From Bifidobacterium crudilactis (GTDB lineage: Bacteria; Actinomycetota; Actinomycetes; Actinomycetales; Bifidobacteriaceae): DNA of 64,000 nucleotides. Where the stretch lies: NCBI RefSeq assembly GCF_000738005.1, contig NZ_JHAL01000001.1:510196-574195 (forward strand), written 5' to 3'. Below, one piece after another: positions 8,990 through 18,000 of this stretch (position 1 is its first letter; every line of letters begins with the position of its first letter). The notes beneath the pieces are model-generated. The model was not told the DNA's origin. It was given only the letters and a program-made list of their open reading frames with translations, and searched no databases. Both the position numbers and the translations under genes were made by a program.

Positions 8990-9123
8990 TGAGCTTCCTT
9001 GTGCTGGTCGATATTCAGGTGATTGCGTGGAATCCTGCCGGTGTGCGGTGTCCGCACTGTGCTCTGTTTCAGCTGCGTGATGGAGTGCATGTGTGCCGTT
9101 TTCCTGCACGCCGATAAGAAAGA

Positions 9124-9149
9124 GGTGCGCATCCCTGGGGATGCGCACC
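9124..9149 (-). terminator. Stem-loop terminator downstream of the binding-protein gene
   Basis: A perfect 12-bp stem (GGTGCGCATCCC / GGGATGCGCACC) is followed, read on the minus strand, by TCTTTCTTATC. It lies 34 bases past the stop of the gene ending at 9184. Confidence 0.75.
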
Positions 9150-9183
9150 GGTGGTTATTCCGAGGGGACTTGAGGCCGCGGTA

Positions 9184-10701
9184 TCAGGAGCGCTTGGCGC
9201 CGGTCAGGTCCAAGGCGATGCCGACATCGTTCTTGTTGATGCCGCTGACGTTGTTCTTGGTGACCACCAGCAGCTTGGGGTTGTAGAGCCAGTCCGCGGG
9301 TGCGTCCTTCTGAATCTGGGTGATTGCCTGATTCATATAGCTGTTGAACTCCTCGTCATCGCCGCTCTTCTTGGCGTTGGCAAAGGCATCCTGGACAGTC
9401 TGATTCGAGTAGTTCCAGTAGTAATCCGAGTTGCCGTAGTTGAAGACATTGCGCGGTTCGACATGCAGGATGGCCGTCATATCGTAATTCTTGTCGGTCA
9501 GGGTGTTCTGAAGCCAGACCGCCGGGAATTCCTGAGTTTCCAGGTTGACGGTGAAACCGACCGCCTCAAGTTGGGTCTTGACGACCTGGGAGATGGATTG
9601 CGCATAGCTCAGGCTTGGCACGGTGAAGTTGATGGTCGGATTGCTCACGCCGGATTCCTTGACCAGTTCCTTCGCCTTGCTCTGGTTGTAGGCGTAGGCA
9701 TCTGATTTCTTGTACCAGGCATCGGTCGGTATGGAAGGCGAGGAGATGACGTTGCCGTAGCCGTTGAGCACCGTGTCGACGACCTTGCTTCTGTCGACCG
9801 CGTACATCACCGCCTGCCGCAGGTCGGCATTGTCGAATGGCGCTTTCTTGGAATTCATGGCGAGCACCAGAATGCCTTGCGCATTGCCGACATCGATTCT
9901 GTAGTTGTCGTTGTTCTTGAACTGGTCGAGCTGGTCGTAGGCGGTGAAATTGTAGATGGTATCGATGTCGCCGCTCAGCAGTGCGTTGGAGCAGGACGTG
10001 GTATCCGTGTAATACATCAGTTCAACGGTTTTCAGACTCGGCTTGGTGCCCCAATAGGACGTATTCTGAGCCAGGGAGAGCTTGCTGCCGACAGCATAGC
10101 TTTTGACGGTGAACGGTCCTGTTCCTACGGCTTCGGTTTTCAGAGAGTCCACTGCCTTGGGGTCGAACATCGCTCCCAGCGGGCCTGTGAGCCAGAAGAG
10201 CACGTTGCGATCAGGCGATTTCAGCACCACTTTCGCTTCGTCCGCCGACGGCGTGTCCACATGGTCGATTGCCGAGAGGTTGGTCGGGGTGTTGGCCTTC
10301 CATGTGTTCAGACGTTCCAGGTTGTATTTCACCGTGCTGGAGTCGAAGCTGTCACCGTTGGAGAATTTGACTCCCGACTGCAGTTTGAAGGTGTATGTCA
10401 GTCCATCCTCGCTTACGGTCCAGCTTTTCGCGAGCAGCGGTTCGATGGTTTTGCCGTCGTCCTTGAGCTTCACGAGGCCTTCGTACACGTTGACCATCAG
10501 AGCTTGGGGTATCGCGGCTCCTGAGGTTTGGGTCATGTCGAGGTTGGCCGGTGATGCGGTCAGCCCGACTTTGAGGTCCGTCGATGCCGATGACGCGCTG
10601 GACGAGCCGGTGCCTCCCGCGCAGGCCGCTGTGAACAGCAGACTTGCCGCGGCAAGTGCGGCAGCGACGATACGGACGATGCCCTTCTTGTGTGCTTTCA
10701 T
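9184..10701 (-). CDS. ABC transporter solute-binding lipoprotein, family 5 (peptide type)
   Basis: An extracytoplasmic peptide-binding protein of the DppA/OppA class. The ATG at 10701 has AAGGGG upstream. A lipoprotein signal is present: basic start MKAHKKG, hydrophobic core, lipobox TAAC with Cys27. Family 5 marks include the N-terminal VGLTASPANLDMTQTSGAAIPQ, EPLLAKSWTVSEDGLTYTFKLQ and KFSNGDSFDSSTVKYNLER. Length is 505 residues. The only family-matching permeases in the window are dppBC at 736-2561, so this is probably their binding subunit, although the surface-protein locus and a peptidase gene separate them. It is preceded by the amidase gene (210-base gap with tandem repeats) and followed by a terminator. 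Confidence 0.9.
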   Translation of the reverse strand: MKAHKKGIVRIVAAALAAASLLFTAACAGGTGSSSASSASTDLKVGLTASPANLDMTQTSGAAIPQALMVNVYEGLVKLKDDGKTIEPLLAKSWTVSEDGLTYTFKLQSGVKFSNGDSFDSSTVKYNLERLNTWKANTPTNLSAIDHVDTPSADEAKVVLKSPDRNVLFWLTGPLGAMFDPKAVDSLKTEAVGTGPFTVKSYAVGSKLSLAQNTSYWGTKPSLKTVELMYYTDTTSCSNALLSGDIDTIYNFTAYDQLDQFKNNDNYRIDVGNAQGILVLAMNSKKAPFDNADLRQAVMYAVDRSKVVDTVLNGYGNVISSPSIPTDAWYKKSDAYAYNQSKAKELVKESGVSNPTINFTVPSLSYAQSISQVVKTQLEAVGFTVNLETQEFPAVWLQNTLTDKNYDMTAILHVEPRNVFNYGNSDYYWNYSNQTVQDAFANAKKSGDDEEFNSYMNQAITQIQKDAPADWLYNPKLLVVTKNNVSGINKNDVGIALDLTGAKRS

Positions 10702-10760
10702 GGTTTCCCCTTCGATGGTGATGGTCGGTTCATACGATATTGAGCGAACCGGGTCCATGG

Positions 10761-10815
10761 TGACTGGGTTGGAATGACTGGGTAGGAATATGTGGGTGGG
10801 ATTGACTGGTAGGAA
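10761..10815. repeat. Short tandem repeats upstream of the binding-protein gene
   Basis: TGACTGGGTTGGAA (10761-10774) is followed immediately by TGACTGGGTAGGAA (10775-10788), and a 13-base variant TGACTGGTAGGAA lies at 10803-10815. The three copies fall 60-115 bases upstream of the start at 10701, where a promoter or operator is expected. Function is unknown. Confidence 0.5.
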
Positions 10816-10910
10816 CTGGATGGGTGGGGATTATCGGGTACGGCTTGCGGTCGGGCTTGTCTCAGGAATGATGAGCCGACCGGTGCCGTGAAGAAATCGC
10901 CTGACGGACC

Positions 10911-12341
10911 TCATGCTGACGGTTTTTCCCAGATTCTCGGCCATGAGGTGACCACGGCCTCTGCGGGCTTGATGTCCTCGTAGAGTTTGCTCATCCATAT
11001 CACGCCCGCCTCGTCGAATCGCTGACCTGCTATCTGCAGTCCAATCGGTTTGCCGTCGGAGCTGAAGCCGCAGTTCACGCTCGCGGCAGGTTGCCCCGAC
11101 ATGTTGTATGGCAGGCAGAAGGCGATGTGAGACATGGCGTGCTCGACGTCATTGCTCGGCATCGGCCAATCAACCGGATAGGTGACATCCGGGGAGACGG
11201 GGGAGAGGATGAAGTCGACATCCTTGGTGGCGGTCAGTGTCCGCTTTGCCAAGGCCAGCTGCTCGTCACTGCCGCGGACTGCTTCGGCACTGGTGATGGC
11301 TGAACCGGCAAGGCACCATTCGGAGATGAAGGGGAGCATCACAGCCTTGCCGTTTTCGGGAAGGTTGACGTAGTCCTTGTAATGCACGGCTCTCCAGAAC
11401 AGGTCGATGAGGTCGATGCTGTCCCCGACGAAAGGCTCCAGTATTTCGACATGCGCCCCTGCCTGTTCGAACAAAGCCGCAGCATTCGACACCGCTTGTC
11501 TGACTTCCGGTGTGACGGGAGCCCCGGCCCCCGCATCGAGCAGCAGGCCGATGCGTATGTCCTTGAGCTGTCGCTGCGTGTCGAGCCAACCCTGAGCCGC
11601 TGTCGGAAGACTGTACGGATCGCGCCAATCGGGTTGTGAGGTCAGGTTGAGCGTGGTGCCGATGTCGTCGAATCTGCGTCCCATGATGCCGATGGAACGG
11701 CCGTAGTAGGGAGGGTCCACCGGAATGCGGCCGAATGTCGGTTTCAGACCGACGGCACCGTTCCAGCTTGCGGGAAGCCTTACGGAACCTCCTATATCGC
11801 TGCCGAAGTTCACAGGCGAGTATCCTGCTGCGGATGCGGTGCCCGCCCCCGCGCTTGACCCGCCCGGATTCCAATCGGCGTTCCAAGCGTTGCATGTCGT
11901 CGGGTGGTCGGTCGAAACGCCGGACGACAGCATGCCCCACTCCGGCATGGCTGTTTTCCCGAGCGTGATGCATCCTGTGGCGTTGAGCAGGTCGTAGACG
12001 GGGGAGTTGAGTGTTGCGGGTTCTGAGTCCGCAAAGGATTTTGAGCCCCAGGTGGTGACCTCGCCAACGACATTGACGTTCTCTTTGATGGTCAGTGGAA
12101 CGCCATCCAACGCTCCGAGTGCCTCGCCTCGCCGCCAGCGTTCCTCCGATGCCTTCGCAGCCTGAATAGTCGATTCCTGCCTGTCATAGCGTTTCGCCAT
12201 CGCATGCAGTACGGGTTCGGCCTCATCCATCAGAGCGCTTTTGTGGGCCAGCACCTCGACCGGTGACAGCGTCCCCTCACCGTAGGCTTTAGTGAAATCC
12301 TCGATGCTGAAATCGTCGATATCGCTGAGTGACGCTGTCAT
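10911..12341 (-). CDS. Amidase-signature family amidohydrolase
   Basis: The protein hydrolyses a carboxamide or amide bond by a Ser-cisSer-Lys triad. All three are visible: Lys86 in LTIKENVNV, Ser162 in NPGGSSAGAG and nucleophile Ser186 in GSDIGGSVRLPA. Length is 476 residues, normal for the family. The start at 12341 is supported by GAGGAGG nine bases upstream. It lacks the GatA-specific context (no gatB or gatC), so it is a catabolic amidase rather than the tRNA amidotransferase subunit. It lies upstream of the peptide-type binding protein and the P1 peptidase, all on the same strand, suggesting a pathway for amidated or short peptide substrates. The substrate cannot be stated. Confidence 0.88.
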   Translation of the reverse strand: MTASLSDIDDFSIEDFTKAYGEGTLSPVEVLAHKSALMDEAEPVLHAMAKRYDRQESTIQAAKASEERWRRGEALGALDGVPLTIKENVNVVGEVTTWGSKSFADSEPATLNSPVYDLLNATGCITLGKTAMPEWGMLSSGVSTDHPTTCNAWNADWNPGGSSAGAGTASAAGYSPVNFGSDIGGSVRLPASWNGAVGLKPTFGRIPVDPPYYGRSIGIMGRRFDDIGTTLNLTSQPDWRDPYSLPTAAQGWLDTQRQLKDIRIGLLLDAGAGAPVTPEVRQAVSNAAALFEQAGAHVEILEPFVGDSIDLIDLFWRAVHYKDYVNLPENGKAVMLPFISEWCLAGSAITSAEAVRGSDEQLALAKRTLTATKDVDFILSPVSPDVTYPVDWPMPSNDVEHAMSHIAFCLPYNMSGQPAASVNCGFSSDGKPIGLQIAGQRFDEAGVIWMSKLYEDIKPAEAVVTSWPRIWEKPSA

Positions 12342-13027
12342 GCCGATGCCTCCTCATATACGGGTCGGGCACATGACGAAGCAATGCGTCAAGGATGCCC
12401 TCTGCCCTCTGTTGTTTTCCGAGTCCAAACCGAAGCGTCGCTTCCCGAATCGGCCTGGTGCTCATCCACCGCTTCCACTGTCGAGTCGCGTCGACCAATG
12501 TGCACGTTGCCGACCATGTTCAGTTGGAACAGGTGCGGTTTGAGGCTATGGTGACGTGTTCTCGTCCCCCGCGATGTGTGTGTCATCCTCCACATTGAAC
12601 ATTTCGCGTTCATATCTGCCCGTTTCGTTTCCGTTAACGCATCTGCCTCATCCTCGTTGAGGTATGGGCGGGGAATCCGGACGATGTGGAAAGGCCGACG
12701 GTGTTCTGGTTCCCGGCGTTCAAGTCCGGCAGCGACACGGAGGCGGGGCATTTCTGCTATACCGCTGCAGGACGCGCAACGATTGGCAGTTCTTCAGGGA
12801 CAGGCGTCCGGATATGTATGGAGCCATCACTCAGGCCTGATGAGTCGTGAATGCGTGATGCCCCGCGCCCATATATGTATGGGCGCGGGGCATCACGCAT
12901 GATTCCTGCTGGTCTGAGCTCAGGTCAGGCCAGGTCGGTTCACAGACCGACCGTCTCGTTCAGTGCTCTGTTCAGCGCTCAGGTGGATTGCCGACGGAGT
13001 GCTGAACGAGACCTTGCCGAGGTTGCA
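12342..13027. other. Intergenic region with possible gene remnant
   Basis: No intact gene is supported. On the plus strand about 12660-12840 there are protein-like pieces in two frames (RPTVFWFPAFKSGSDTEAG, then NDWQFFRDRRPDMYGAITQA ending at TGA 12838-12840), which could be the frameshifted tail of a lost gene. The rest has no recognisable content apart from the hairpins at 12851-12900 and near 12930-12950 (GGTCGGT/ACCGACC). Confidence 0.3.
12851..12900. terminator. Long perfect stem-loop, probable fucP terminator
   Basis: A perfect 23-bp stem (12851-12873 with 12878-12900) closes a 4-base loop TATG. It is about 130 bases past the fucP stop on the minus strand. There is no T-run, so it may instead be an mRNA-end stabiliser. 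Confidence 0.6.
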
Positions 13028-14368
13028 TCATTGCTTTGCCAGCGCGAGTTCCTTCTTCTGCTGCGGGGTGAGAGTGTCGTGCTTCATCTCGGACCAGAAG
13101 TACCAGGCGACGACCAGCAGTTCGATTGCCGGCAGAATGAAGGAGAACTGCATGGAGGTGGCATCGGAGAGCGCTCCCTGCAGAGCCGGAAGAACCGCGC
13201 CGCCGACGATGGCCATGACGATGATTGCCCCTGCCGTTTCGGTGTAGCGTCTGTCCTGAACGGTTTCCAAGGTGCGTGAATAGATGGTCGGCCAACCGGG
13301 CCCGAGGAAGAAGCTGACTCCGACCGCAAGCCATACCGCAGCGATATTGTGGATGGACACGGTGCCGACCAGCATCAGTGCGCCGAGTGCCAGGTAGACG
13401 GCGAGCACGCGTGTCTCTCTGAACTTGGAAAGCAGATAACTGCCGAAGAAACGGCCGACGAAGAAGAAGGCGTAGCTCCACAACATGAAGTTGGAGGCAT
13501 CGCGGTCGCTGAAGGACGGGAACATGTTCAGTGCCAGACGCATCGTGAAGGACCAGATGCCGGTCTGGGCGCCGATATAGATGAACTGGGTGAGGATGCC
13601 CCTCTTGTAGCGGTTGTTCTTCGACAGATAGGAGAGCGTCTCCTTCAGGCTTGCGGAGGCTATCTTGCCTTCGGTGGTCTTCGGGCGCCCGGTGGGGAAC
13701 TTCGTCACCGCGAACAGGATGATGAGCACTCCGAGGGCGATGAGCACGTACTTGTAGGGTGACAGCGTCCTGCTGAGCTGCGCGGTCCCATAGGCCTGGG
13801 CTGCGGCTTTCGAGAGTCCTGTCATCTCCGTTTTGAGGTTCGTGTCCTGGAAGACGAGGTATTTGCCCAGCAGAATGCCGACGATTAGGCCGAGTGCGTT
13901 CATGGTCTGCGAGATGTTGAGCCGCAAAGTGCCCAGACGCTTGGGGCCGAGCAGTGTGGCGTAGGTGTCGCCTGAGGTTTCCAGGAAGCTCAGGCCGATT
14001 GCCTCGATGAAGATGGCGAACAGAAAGATGCCGTAGGTTGCGAACTGGGATGCCGGGAAGAACATCAGGCAGCCGAGTGCGAACAACGACAGACCGGCGA
14101 TGATGCCCGCCTTGTAGCTGGTCTTCTTGATGAACAGGGATGCCGGGATGGCGATGATGAAATATCCGCCATAGAAGGCGCTCTGCACGAATGCCGTGGC
14201 GAAGTCGCTCAGGTCGAAGACGGCCTTGAACTGCGTGATGAGTATGTCGTTGAGGCTCGATGACACCGCCCAGATGGCGAAGAGAATCGATACGAGAACG
14301 AATTGCAATATTGGCGTGCGGTTGAGATAGCCGTCGGGCTGTTCAATCCAGCGTTGTTTTGATGACAC
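13028..14368 (-). CDS. fucP: L-fucose:H+ symporter-like MFS permease
   Basis: A 12-helix MFS transporter of the FHS family. Family marks are the helix-1 motif SSSLNDILITQF, holding the Asp needed for proton coupling in E. coli FucP, and IGLSFLETSGDTYATLLGP, holding the conserved Glu. The likely start is GTG 14368 with GGGGGAAG just upstream (protein then begins MSSKQRWIEQ); the longer frame to 14413 begins with TTG and has no ribosome site. Length is 446 residues. It follows the VOC gene on the same strand after a 127-base gap. No fucose isomerase, kinase or dehydrogenase genes are in the window, so fucose specificity is by family only; related FHS members carry glucose or galactose. Confidence 0.8.
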   Translation of the reverse strand: MSSKQRWIEQPDGYLNRTPILQFVLVSILFAIWAVSSSLNDILITQFKAVFDLSDFATAFVQSAFYGGYFIIAIPASLFIKKTSYKAGIIAGLSLFALGCLMFFPASQFATYGIFLFAIFIEAIGLSFLETSGDTYATLLGPKRLGTLRLNISQTMNALGLIVGILLGKYLVFQDTNLKTEMTGLSKAAAQAYGTAQLSRTLSPYKYVLIALGVLIILFAVTKFPTGRPKTTEGKIASASLKETLSYLSKNNRYKRGILTQFIYIGAQTGIWSFTMRLALNMFPSFSDRDASNFMLWSYAFFFVGRFFGSYLLSKFRETRVLAVYLALGALMLVGTVSIHNIAAVWLAVGVSFFLGPGWPTIYSRTLETVQDRRYTETAGAIIVMAIVGGAVLPALQGALSDATSMQFSFILPAIELLVVAWYFWSEMKHDTLTPQQKKELALAKQ

Positions 14369-14495
14369 AACTTCCCCCAAAGTCTGTGTGCCTGAGTATG
14401 CAGACCTCTGCAAAGGTCTGGGAATGCCGGGGCATTGATGTTGCCGTGTGTGGCGATGACTGGTGTGTGACGGTGAATTTCCGGATTGTCGGAAA

Positions 14496-14885
14496 TCAGA
14501 GAATCTGGCAGAACTCTATGGTTTCGCCATTCGGCCCGAGGACGTTGAAGTATGCGATGCCGTTGTCCCAGAAGGAGGGGATGTGCTGAATCGAACCTTC
14601 CACGAAGTTCAGGCCCAGCTCTTGCGCCGCTGCGAAAGCCTTGTCGATGTCCGTGGTATTCAGAGCGAAGTGGTTGATGGCACCTGTGGTATTGGGCGTG
14701 GAATCCACCGTCCAGACCTCAAGCGTGAGATTGGCGAACCTCAGGAAGGTGCAGGTGCTGTCCCCGTTGGGGAAGCTGCCTGCCACCTCGAAGCCCAAGG
14801 CCTGGTAGTAAGCGATTGTTTCATCCATCTTGGTGGTCGGTATGCCAACATGCTGGATGCCAGTGATATATGCGGTCAGGTTCAT
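14496..14885 (-). CDS. VOC superfamily protein (glyoxalase/dioxygenase-like)
   Basis: A 129-residue single-domain vicinal-oxygen-chelate protein with two beta-alpha-beta-beta-beta modules. The likely metal ligands are all present: His12 (IQHVGI), Glu56 (LTLEVW), His72 (INHFAL) and Glu124 (ETIEF). The start is supported by GGAG in ATGGAGACGTC before the ATG. The nearest families are glyoxalase I-like lyases and lactoylglutathione-lyase-like proteins, but the substrate is not determined. It is the first gene of a probable two-gene operon with fucP, and a perfect palindrome (14908-14924) lies right upstream, so it is likely induced by a sugar or metabolite. Confidence 0.8.
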   Translation of the reverse strand: MNLTAYITGIQHVGIPTTKMDETIAYYQALGFEVAGSFPNGDSTCTFLRFANLTLEVWTVDSTPNTTGAINHFALNTTDIDKAFAAAQELGLNFVEGSIQHIPSFWDNGIAYFNVLGPNGETIEFCQIL

Positions 14886-14907
14886 GACGTCTCCATTGTC
14901 CGTACTG

Positions 14908-14924
14908 TATTAACCTCGTTAATA
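14908..14924. promoter_or_regulatory. Palindromic operator upstream of the VOC-fucP operon
   Basis: TATTAAC-CTC-GTTAATA is a perfect inverted repeat with 7-bp arms, 22 bases upstream of the VOC start. A further GTTAAT half-site lies at 14935-14940. The AT-rich stretch would also contain the -10 region of the minus-strand promoter. Confidence 0.55.
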
Positions 14925-14940
14925 TACTAGCACCGTTAAT

Positions 14941-15281
14941 GCATACATACCTAGTTGAATCTGGTTTTGAGACGTGAGTAGGGGGATGAAGCTATTCCCA
15001 CGGTGTGTTGAAGATGAGTTGGTTGAGATTCGCGCGAAACCGACATGCCGCAACCATGCGGCAGACGGATTTCCAGCATGATGTCACGCAGCGTGCCCTG
15101 CGAGGCATCATGGAAGCGCGAAAGCCTCGTGCGGGCACGACATCATACGGAGTGTGAAAGCGGCCGGAGTGACGTTCCAGGTAGATTGAGTCATGGGGTT
15201 GGGAGCATTCCCCCGCGGTTCTTGTCGGTCTGATGGCAGTTCGTCTGCGGGGGAGTAGTGGGGTTAAGGGGTGTGGTGGTT
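14941..15281. other. Intergenic region, no gene seen
   Basis: Between the VOC promoter and the membrane-protein gene there is no supported gene. A small hairpin (CATGATG/CATCATG, about 15077-15112) is the only structure noted. Confidence 0.4.
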
Positions 15282-16829
15282 ATGGGTCGAGTGGATTTTC
15301 GTGGCGTGCCGGTTGAGACGGCGTTGGCCCGTGTACGTTTGAGGACTGCGGTGCTGCTGAGCCTGTGCTGGGCGTCTGCTGTTCTGTTCATGGGGTTCAC
15401 ACTTCCTTCCGCCGGTCTGGTTCATCCCCCGGCGTGGATTCAGGTATGCCAACTGGTGGTGTTCATTGTGGGCGTCTCCTTACTGCTGGTGACCCGTGCG
15501 TGGAACAGACAGGTCGGTCTGGCACTTATGGACAAATTGGAACGTGATTTTGATTTCGCTTGGTACGAGCGGTACATGGATATGGCCGTGGCAGAGGCGA
15601 AGGGCGAGCGGGCTCGTCGCAGACTTAGTGTGCACACTGCTCTGGCGAAGGCGCGACTGCGGTATATTCGGGGAGATTTCGACGGGGCGTTGGTCTTGCT
15701 GTCCGGGGTGAATCTGCAATGGCTTCGTCGTCGCGGCCAGCGCGCAGTTTCCACCATGGCTTGCTGTGTGCAAGGGTATATGGCTGCTTTGCTTGCAGGT
15801 CGTCAGGGTGAGATGCTGGCCTATTATCGCCTGTTGACGGGTTTCGCGGCTCCGAACCGTCACTACCGGGAGATGAAGGAGCATGCGCTGCTGGTGTTGT
15901 CTCAGCGAGCTGGGGTGATAGCTGGCAGCGGTGCGATGAGCGCTGTGGAATTCCGGCGAGAGGCCGCCCCTTCAACGCCGTTTGTACAGCTAGAGAACGC
16001 CTATTTTTTAGGATTGGCGGAGTATGCGCGGGGTAATGCGAGTCATGCCGATGAGCTGATGCGTCAGGTCGTCGAGCTGGCCTCGGCCAACGGGGAAGTG
16101 TATTTCGTGCGAAAGGCTCAGGAACGCATCGGTTCTGTTGGTCAGCGGACCGGAGCAGATGCGCCTGTTGACATGGGTGTAGTGCCGTCAACGAGTGCGC
16201 AGTCATCGGATGTGAGGGTTCTCGTGCTTCCTGAGCAGCGTACCGGGTGGAATCCTATGGCGGTTGCGGGGTTCATACTCTCGCTTCCTCTATGTGTCGT
16301 CGGTTTTGTGCTGTCGTGCATCGGGCTGAGGCAGATTGGCAGGCATGGCGGACGCGGCCGTGGTCTGGCCATCGCCGGAGTCGTGGTGTCGCTCATCGCG
16401 ATGGTGAGTGTGGGCTCCCAGGTGTACTCGTGGAGTAGGGATGGGTGCATTCCGCAATACCAATCCGCAGCTGGTGTCGACCCGTCGTCGAAGCCGAAGG
16501 ATGTGGAGCTGCTGTTGGACGCTTCTGCTTACCCGGAACAGAGGAAGCTGTGCACGTTCATCAACCCTCATACCCCGGCTTCGGTACGGGCACAGGGCAA
16601 TACGCTGCAAATCACGTACACCTTCGACGGCGAGCCGACCGTGACGTCGACGCTTGAGAACACAGCAGCCAGACAGCTCGACGACAACACCGCCGCTTAT
16701 GTCGGTGAAGCAACGTTTTACATGAGCCTGGTCACGGACCCACACGTGCGTATCATCGTGATGTATCAGACCAGCACCGGGACGCGTGTGACCGAACGCA
16801 CATATACGCCATACAAGCTCGCTTCATGA
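15282..16829 (+). CDS. Membrane protein with DUF4190-type helical pair
   Basis: Function unknown. Two N-terminal helices (about residues 20-70) precede a soluble helical stretch of about 200 residues resembling a tetratricopeptide-like region (RLSVHTALAKARLRYIRGDFDGALVLL). A second pair of helices (WNPMAVAGFILSLPLCVVGFVLS, then GRGLAIAGVVVSLIAMV) has the DUF4190 look seen in actinobacterial proteins. A C-terminal extracellular domain of about 120 residues follows. ATG 15282 with AAGGGG ten bases upstream is preferred; GTG 15258 with GGGGGAG is an alternative. No partner genes are obvious, and the gene stands alone. Confidence 0.7.
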   Translation: MGRVDFRGVPVETALARVRLRTAVLLSLCWASAVLFMGFTLPSAGLVHPPAWIQVCQLVVFIVGVSLLLVTRAWNRQVGLALMDKLERDFDFAWYERYMDMAVAEAKGERARRRLSVHTALAKARLRYIRGDFDGALVLLSGVNLQWLRRRGQRAVSTMACCVQGYMAALLAGRQGEMLAYYRLLTGFAAPNRHYREMKEHALLVLSQRAGVIAGSGAMSAVEFRREAAPSTPFVQLENAYFLGLAEYARGNASHADELMRQVVELASANGEVYFVRKAQERIGSVGQRTGADAPVDMGVVPSTSAQSSDVRVLVLPEQRTGWNPMAVAGFILSLPLCVVGFVLSCIGLRQIGRHGGRGRGLAIAGVVVSLIAMVSVGSQVYSWSRDGCIPQYQSAAGVDPSSKPKDVELLLDASAYPEQRKLCTFINPHTPASVRAQGNTLQITYTFDGEPTVTSTLENTAARQLDDNTAAYVGEATFYMSLVTDPHVRIIVMYQTSTGTRVTERTYTPYKLAS

Positions 16830-17055
16830 CCTGCTCCGATTTCGGAGATGCCATCTTGGATACCGCATAGCTGACGTCGCAGATATCGTTACGTTCTTAT
16901 GCGTCCGGAGGCTGTATGCTTCCGAAAGACACGACGAGTTACCCGGTGCACCGTGGTGCTGGAAATTCGTCGATGAAACGTGTCCCTACTGTTACATAGG
17001 TTGTACGCACGCTGATAGTTTCGCCTTGCATCCGACAATCGGGCCTGCCGATAGA

Positions 17056-17871
17056 ATGTTCGACGTGCGTATTCTTCTTCCGCCATCCGAGGGCAAAACG
17101 TGGCCAGACTCCGGGCCTGCATTGGCACTTCGGGGCCTGTCGTTTCCTGAACTCACCGATGCACGAAGGCGTGTGCTCGAAGCGCTCATCGATGTGTCCG
17201 GCATGGAGGATGCCGCCGGGATTCTCAAAGTCGGCAAACGTGTCATGCCCGAGGTGCAGGCGCAACGCGAACTTCGCGATATGCCCTGTGCACCCGCATA
17301 TCAGGTGTATACCGGCGTGCTGTTTCAGGCCGCACAGTTGCATGACGGCGACGAGGTGATGATTTTCTCGGGCTTGTTTGGTGTGACCACTGCAGAAGAC
17401 CTCATTCCGGCATATCGCTTGTCGATGAACACGTCCCTCCCCGGCATAGGCAGCTTGAAAACGTTCTGGCGGCGTGAATTGACCAAGGCCGGATTCGGTC
17501 GAGCAAACTGCGTGGCAAAGCACGGCACGACCACAGATGCGGCTATCGACGATTCCGTGGGGACCACTGTGGATATGCGTTCCGGAGCGTATCAGGTCAC
17601 GACTCCGCATGGGCAGTGGTGGGATCTGCGTGTGCTTGATTCACATGGCAAGGTGGTCACTCATGCGGCCAAGCACTATCGAGGACTGCTGACGCGAGCG
17701 TTGCTCGATGCGCGGCATGAATCACAGGAAGGGCACCCGGGCGTTTCTGCCGATATCAGGGAGCATGAGAAATCCATAGATGTGGCGCGGGTGGCACGAA
17801 GCTTGGGAGACGTTGAGATTGCGAACGATGGCCTTCGCCATCACATCACCTTAAGACTCCAAGAGAGTTGA
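17056..17871 (+). CDS. yaaA: YaaA-family protein (peroxide stress, DUF328)
   Basis: The N-terminus MFDVRILLPPSEGKTWPDSG is the YaaA hallmark (I-x-x-SPA/PPSEGKT). The E. coli homologue lowers intracellular iron and limits oxidative damage, and YaaA-type folds bind DNA. Other family blocks are APAYQVYTGVLFQA, IFSGLFGV, PAYRLSMNTSLPGIGSLKTFWR and HYRGLLTR. Length is 271 residues. The start at 17056 fits the family; GTG 17065 is also possible. An upstream start at 17026 adds ten unconserved residues. The gene is followed by palindromic element B and the initiator tRNA. Confidence 0.85.
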   Translation: MFDVRILLPPSEGKTWPDSGPALALRGLSFPELTDARRRVLEALIDVSGMEDAAGILKVGKRVMPEVQAQRELRDMPCAPAYQVYTGVLFQAAQLHDGDEVMIFSGLFGVTTAEDLIPAYRLSMNTSLPGIGSLKTFWRRELTKAGFGRANCVAKHGTTTDAAIDDSVGTTVDMRSGAYQVTTPHGQWWDLRVLDSHGKVVTHAAKHYRGLLTRALLDARHESQEGHPGVSADIREHEKSIDVARVARSLGDVEIANDGLRHHITLRLQES

Positions 17872-17929
17872 GTCGGCGCGTTTTGACGCCTGAGCGCCGA
17901 GAGTCCGGTATCCCATCAACCGGGAATTA

Positions 17930-18000
17930 GATAACTGCACTAAAAGGACAGCTTTTTCGCCCAGAATATGCCGAATTGCTGTCCTTTTAATGCAGTTATC
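17930..18000. repeat. ~70-bp palindromic intergenic element, copy B
   Basis: Arms 17930-17952 and 17978-18000 form a 23-bp inverted repeat with one mismatch, using the same arm sequence as copies A and C. The reverse complement of the loop begins AATT and ends GAAAAA like the other two loops, so this copy is inserted in the opposite orientation. It lies 58 bases past the yaaA stop. Confidence 0.85.

Noticed and set aside
10911..12341. gatA (glutamyl-tRNA amidotransferase subunit A)
   Set aside because: The amidase triad is shared, but gatC and gatB are absent nearby and context is catabolic.
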